From Bacillota bacterium (lineage in GTDB: Bacteria; Bacillota; Clostridia; Lachnospirales; Lachnospiraceae): a stretch of 9,314 bases of DNA. This document shows positions 6,521-9,314 of the stretch, piece after piece. Both the position numbers and the translations under genes were made by a program. The notes below the pieces were generated by a model. The model was not told where the DNA came from. It saw nothing but the letters and a program-made list of their open reading frames with translations, and searched no databases. Numbering within the stretch: position 1 is the stretch's first letter; each line of letters opens with the position of its first letter. The stretch is from positions 1 to 9,314 of the forward strand of contig JAEZHX010000190.1 of assembly GCA_023436765.1 (NCBI GenBank), written 5' to 3'.

Positions 6521-7813
6521 TTATGCCATGCTACATAGGAGCAGCTTCTGTCCAAATATCCCGGTAAGCCCAAGTCTGTCCACTTTGTTTCTGATCGCCT
6601 CCACATCAGTGGTATACAATCCAAGCTTCTTCATCCGGTCAAAATACACAGAGCCTGAGAAGGTAAACTTCTTTCCCATGCCTTCCTCAGTCTTCATCGC
6701 TTCTCTGACATAGGAGATGGCATCTCCGACAACCAGCTCCTCCGGTAGCTCCATCAGTTCCATACCCAAAGCATACCTTACGCTGTTATGCCCGGCCAGG
6801 GTCCCGGTCACGATCGCCTCCGTATGTCCTACCAGTAGTCCCGCCTTCTCACCTGCGCAAAACAGGTTGTCCACGGACTCAACCTTCAGACAGTTATCCC
6901 TCGGAGCCATAGCAAAATAACGCATTGAATTCCCCCTGCCTCCGGCATAGGGATCCTCATAGCGGGCATTCTCAAAGCCCGGTATCTTCCGTAAGAGCTC
7001 CAGTGTATAGAAAGGAGTCATCAGCTTGGCATGTCCGGTATCTAACAGGATCACATTATCCTTGAACGCATCCAAGGCATACTGCTGGCAAGCCTTTACT
7101 CCTAAATGATCCTCCTTCACCTCATCCGGTACCTGAATGACGGCTACACCCTTTGCATTAAGCTCCTCCTGGAGCTCGGTTGACAAGGATTCCTTATATA
7201 GCTTACAGGAGCCGCTCATTGCTCCGACCGAACCATCCGCCTTCTTGCCAATCATCTCCTCTACTCCGGCTAAGCCGGTAAGACTGACTCTTCCTCCGAA
7301 GGAAGGGCAGCGAAGGATACACATAGCGCAACCATTTCCGTACTTCGTACAGTTATTGATCGGACCTGCTGTTCCGGTAGTATCTATAAATACATCCCCG
7401 GAAAATTCCCTTCCCTTCTGATCCTTCACCGATAGGATCGTCCTGTGATCCATCGAAGCTTCCGTTACTCTGGCTTCATAAACTATGGTAACTCCCAGCT
7501 CTTCCAGATGCTTTACGACTTCGACAGGTGTAAGTGCGATGTCATATAGGTTCGCATGAGCGTGACCCGGAAAGCTGATGTTCGTGTGCCTGGCGGTCCT
7601 GTCACAAATCTCAAACAGATCACCGCCTCCCATGGCAATCATTTCCTCTGCTGCCGTATATCTTCCGTTGTTTCTCATAATGCCGCCCACAAGCCCGGTT
7701 CCTAAAAGCATGTCCGTCCGTTCCAAAAGGGTTACCCGGGCACCTGCCTTAGCTGCGCTGACCGCAGCTGCACAGCCGGACCAGCCTCCTCCGATGATGA
7801 TGATCTCTGCCAT
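6521..7813 (-). CDS. FAD-dependent oxidoreductase with a four-Cys insertion, under lysine riboswitch control
   Basis: This 430-residue soluble flavoprotein has the dinucleotide-binding start MAEIIIIGGGWSG with G8-x-G10-x2-G13 and acidic E31 for the ADP ribose. A second FAD motif, DTTG, is at 144-147. Near the C terminus, NLFCAGEKAGLLVG followed by HTEAIVTGTLAGHNS resembles the FAD-closing motif of the GidA/TrmFO-like group. Directly after DTTG comes a cluster C155-x6-C162-x2-C165-x3-C169 that could bind an Fe-S cluster or metal. The reaction is unknown; oxidation of lysine or a related amine is only a guess from the regulation. The start is ATG 7813 with AGGAGG 9 nt upstream. An in-frame ORF continues upstream to 7936, but it runs through the riboswitch terminator and is not coding. 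The transporter follows 41 nt downstream. Confidence 0.9.
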   Translation of the reverse strand: MAEIIIIGGGWSGCAAAVSAAKAGARVTLLERTDMLLGTGLVGGIMRNNGRYTAAEEMIAMGGGDLFEICDRTARHTNISFPGHAHANLYDIALTPVEVVKHLEELGVTIVYEARVTEASMDHRTILSVKDQKGREFSGDVFIDTTGTAGPINNCTKYGNGCAMCILRCPSFGGRVSLTGLAGVEEMIGKKADGSVGAMSGSCKLYKESLSTELQEELNAKGVAVIQVPDEVKEDHLGVKACQQYALDAFKDNVILLDTGHAKLMTPFYTLELLRKIPGFENARYEDPYAGGRGNSMRYFAMAPRDNCLKVESVDNLFCAGEKAGLLVGHTEAIVTGTLAGHNSVRYALGMELMELPEELVVGDAISYVREAMKTEEGMGKKFTFSGSVYFDRMKKLGLYTTDVEAIRNKVDRLGLTGIFGQKLLLCSMA

Positions 7814-7840
7814 TCTAATACGCCTCCTAATTGAGATAAC

Positions 7841-7877
7841 AAAAAAGCAATTGGCTTTCTGCGAATGCGCCAATTGC
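7841..7877 (-). terminator. Riboswitch-controlled intrinsic terminator
   Basis: On the minus strand GCAATTGGC (7877-7869) pairs perfectly with GCCAATTGC (7855-7847), 9 bp around a 13-nt loop, followed directly by TTTTTT (7846-7841). It lies between the lysine aptamer and the flavoprotein ribosome binding site, so it is the expression platform. High lysine should favour it and stop transcription. The competing antiterminator was not resolved with certainty. Confidence 0.92.
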
Positions 7878-7906
7878 CTGTTCCTCATTATGTTATAAGT
7901 AAACAA

Positions 7907-8072
7907 GATAGCACTCCACCTTAATCTAGGTGACAATTACAAAGCTATTCACCTTGTAACCAGTAATGAACCGTCAGGGCCAGTCCATCCTTCGGTGCTC
8001 TCCCCTTTCTATAAGCATTATAGGCTCCTCTGCAGCCTCCACTTATTTACTCTTGTCAAGCACACCTCTATC
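7907..8072 (-). promoter_or_regulatory. Lysine riboswitch (L-box) aptamer
   Basis: Read on the minus strand, the closing stem P1 is GATAG (8072-8068) with CTATC (7911-7907). The conserved L-box blocks appear in order: AGAGGTG (8069-8063), ACAAGAGTA, GGAGGCTG, AGAAAGGGGA (8010-8001), CACCGAAGG (7997-7989), CTGGTTACAAGG (7963-7952) with its partner TTGTAA, and TGTCACCT then AAGGTGGAG leading to the 3' side of P1. This matches the Bacillus subtilis lysC leader block by block, including the TGTCA...TGGAG...GCTATC end. The RNA binds L-lysine and, in Firmicutes, lysine binding lets the downstream terminator form. It controls the flavoprotein-transporter operon, so those genes are expected to be expressed when lysine is scarce. 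Confidence 0.96.
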
Positions 8073-8084
8073 CCAATATTTAAT

Positions 8085-8102
8085 TATGCTTATCATAGCA
8101 TA
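8085..8102. repeat. Inverted repeat overlapping the riboswitch promoter -10
   Basis: TATGCT (8085-8090) and AGCATA (8097-8102) are separated by 6 nt. The repeat covers the -10 element and the predicted start site of the lysine operon promoter. It could be an operator for a repressor acting in addition to the riboswitch, or a consequence of the AT-rich promoter sequence. Confidence 0.35.
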
Positions 8103-8121
8103 AAATGTATTTTGGTGTCAA
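8092..8121 (-). promoter_or_regulatory. Strong sigma-A promoter of the lysine riboswitch operon
   Basis: On the minus strand a perfect -35 TTGACA (8121-8116) is followed after 18 nt by TATGAT (8097-8092), preceded by TGC as an extended -10. The predicted start near 8085 lies just upstream of the aptamer's P1 stem, which is the spacing expected for a riboswitch transcript. Confidence 0.85.
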
Positions 8122-8133
8122 TTAAAAGCATAT

Positions 8134-8152
8134 GGAATTAAGTTACAATTCC
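8134..8152. repeat. Inverted repeat GGAATT-N7-AATTCC
   Basis: Six-base arms GGAATT (8134-8139) and AATTCC (8147-8152) flank a 7-nt spacer. It sits just upstream of the lysine operon promoter's -35 element and far upstream of the lipoprotein gene. A protein-binding role is possible but unproven. Confidence 0.3.
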
Positions 8153-8175
8153 GGTTTGGCCTCTTCATCCGCATA

Positions 8176-8190
8176 GGTATATTATATACC
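8176..8190. repeat. Palindrome GGTATAT-N1-ATATACC
   Basis: Seven-base arms around a single central base make this the best palindrome of the intergenic region. The shape resembles operators of GntR/HutC-type repressors. On the minus strand it also contains a perfect TATAAT, so it could alternatively be part of a second promoter, though no good -35 element was found. Confidence 0.4.
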
Positions 8191-8228
8191 AATAGAATCT
8201 TAATAATGTCCAGAGTTATTGTAAAATA

Positions 8229-8257
8229 TTGACTATATCGCAAAAATGTGGTAACAT
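8229..8257 (+). promoter_or_regulatory. Probable promoter of the lipoprotein gene
   Basis: TTGACT (8229-8234, 5 of 6 to consensus) and TAACAT (8252-8257, 4 of 6) are separated by 17 nt. A start near 8264 would give a leader of about 34 nt carrying the GGGAGG ribosome binding site at 8286-8291. The -10 lies inside an inverted repeat. Confidence 0.5.
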
Positions 8258-8267
8258 TTAATTACCA
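8249..8267. repeat. Inverted repeat TGGTAA-N7-TTACCA on the lipoprotein promoter
   Basis: Arms TGGTAA (8249-8254) and TTACCA (8262-8267) flank 7 nt and overlap the predicted -10 and start site of the lipoprotein gene. That position is typical of a repressor operator. The regulator is unknown. Confidence 0.4.
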
Positions 8268-8297
8268 AATAATGGTGTTTATTAAGGGAGGGTTAAT

Positions 8298-9314
8298 GTG
8301 AGGAAATTTTTGGCTTTACTATTATGTGCAGCTATAGTAATGACTGTCTTCACCGCTTGTTCTAAATCAAAAGAGACGGGAGCCGGAGGAAAGGCTAAGA
8401 CCGGCTTAGCTGTTATCACTACTGCCGCTAAATCCAAGGATGCCACCGCTGATGCAGACGGGCTGGTTCAGGCCGATTCAACCGCAGTAGCGGTTCTGGT
8501 GAACGATAAGGGTGTCATTGTGAATTGCGTCATTGATGTAATTCAGCCTAAGATTAACTTCTCAACCACCGGCGAGCTGACCACGGATATGGCAACAGAA
8601 TTTGTCTCCAAGAAAGAACTGGGGGATGGTTACGGTATGAAGAAGGCTTCCGGCATCGGCAAGGAATGGTACGAGCAAGCCAAGGCACTGGAAGCTTATG
8701 TGACAGGTAAGACCCTGGATCAGGTGAAGGGAATTGCGCTGGATGAGGAAGGTGCTCCGACCTCAGCGGATCTGACCTCTTCCGTTACTGTCACAATTGA
8801 TGATATTGTTAAGGCTGTAGAGAAGGCCGTAAATAGTGCACAGAACCAGGGAGCCTCCTCAGGAGATAAGCTCGGTCTCGGTTTGATTTCCGGCCTCGGA
8901 CATTCTGTCAGTGTAAGTGATAAGGACGGACTTGCACAGGCTTATACCCATTATGGCGTAATTACCCTGGATAAGGACGGTAAAATCACCAGCAGTATCA
9001 TTGATGCTTCTCAGGCAAATATCAATTTCTCCAAGGAAGGTAAGATTACCTCCGATCTGACTGCTGAAATAAAGACCAAGTGCGAACTGGGCGATGCCTA
9101 TGGAATGAAAAAGGCTTCCGGAATCGGTAAGGAATGGTTTGAGCAGGCCAAGGCTTTCTCGGATTATATCGTTGGTAAGACGGTAGCAGATGTGAAAGCA
9201 ATTGCAATAAATGAAGAAGGTTCTCCGACAGCAGCCGACCTTACCTCCTCCGTTACAGTGGGGGTCGGTGAATTCTTAACTGTCATTGAGAAGGCGGGAG
9301 CAACCGCTAAGTAG
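8298..9314 (+). CDS. Lipoprotein with two tandem FMN-binding-like repeats
   Basis: This is a 338-residue exported lipoprotein. The signal peptide MRKFLALLLCAAIVMTVFTAC ends at C21, a plausible but imperfect lipobox (FTAC). After a short linker come two homologous modules, about 34-179 and 191-336, offset by 156 residues. Shared blocks are NFS near 87/243, ELGD-x-YGMKKASGIGKEW at 107/263, the VGKT/TGKT turn and the block PT-x-ADLTSSVT at 154-164 and 310-320. The last block, with D-x-x-S-S-V-T, followed by a helix, resembles the DxxSGAT flavinylation site of FMN_bind domains, with Thr164 and Thr320 as candidate acceptors. Family membership is inference; many clostridial relatives are only called hypothetical. 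The start is GTG 8298 with GGGAGG 6 nt upstream. The TAG stop is the last codon of the window, so the gene is complete. It is divergent from the lysine-regulated operon. Confidence 0.87.
   Translation: MRKFLALLLCAAIVMTVFTACSKSKETGAGGKAKTGLAVITTAAKSKDATADADGLVQADSTAVAVLVNDKGVIVNCVIDVIQPKINFSTTGELTTDMATEFVSKKELGDGYGMKKASGIGKEWYEQAKALEAYVTGKTLDQVKGIALDEEGAPTSADLTSSVTVTIDDIVKAVEKAVNSAQNQGASSGDKLGLGLISGLGHSVSVSDKDGLAQAYTHYGVITLDKDGKITSSIIDASQANINFSKEGKITSDLTAEIKTKCELGDAYGMKKASGIGKEWFEQAKAFSDYIVGKTVADVKAIAINEEGSPTAADLTSSVTVGVGEFLTVIEKAGATAK

Noticed and set aside
7814..7936. In-frame N-terminal extension of the flavoprotein up to 7936
   Set aside because: It runs through the riboswitch terminator and part of the aptamer, has no ribosome binding site, and the FAD motif begins immediately after the ATG at 7813 that has AGGAGG upstream.
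7841..8085. T-box leader considered for the flavoprotein operon
   Set aside because: No T-box sequence (AGGGTGGNACCGCG) is present, while all L-box blocks are found in order.
8181..8186. Minus-strand TATAAT as a second promoter for the lysine operon
   Set aside because: It lies inside a palindrome and no acceptable -35 element was found 16-18 nt upstream.

Overview
The window looks like a chromosomal segment from a spore-forming, anaerobic Gram-positive bacterium of the class Clostridia, probably near Lachnospiraceae. This is inferred from the moderate GC content, the strong GGAGG-type ribosome binding sites, frequent TTG/GTG starts, a CotF-type spore-coat protein, a Smr-less MutS2 relative and a lysine (L-box) riboswitch with a Firmicutes-type intrinsic terminator. 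No mobile element, CRISPR array, tRNA or rRNA was seen.

Layout, left to right. (1) A hairpin-containing leader (36-82) precedes a MutS2-like ATPase (117-2069, +). It ends at a hairpin terminator (2105-2155) shared with genes converging from the right. (2) A three-gene minus-strand cluster is transcribed in the order diguanylate cyclase (4328-3438), short-chain dehydrogenase (3390-2653), hotdog thioesterase (2656-2189). The last two overlap by 4 nt. (3) A divergent plus-strand CotF/ferritin-like gene (4470-4982) has its own promoter and terminator. (4) A minus-strand operon runs from a strong promoter (8121-8092) through a lysine riboswitch (8072-7907) and its terminator (7877-7841) into a FAD-dependent oxidoreductase (7813-6521) and a polytopic transporter (6479-5103). 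(5) A divergent lipoprotein (8298-9314, +) is built of two copies of an FMN-binding-like repeat and ends exactly at the window edge.

The most interesting part is the right third. Lysine-controlled transcription of an uncharacterised flavoprotein with a Cys-rich insertion, together with an uncharacterised ion-transporter-type permease, suggests a lysine uptake, lysine-related redox or lysine-biosynthesis-linked system not covered by the usual lysine regulon genes. The divergent flavin-type lipoprotein may or may not belong to it. The 484-bp intergenic region is unusually rich in short palindromes. The rest of the window is fairly ordinary clostridial chromosome with a few variant enzymes.
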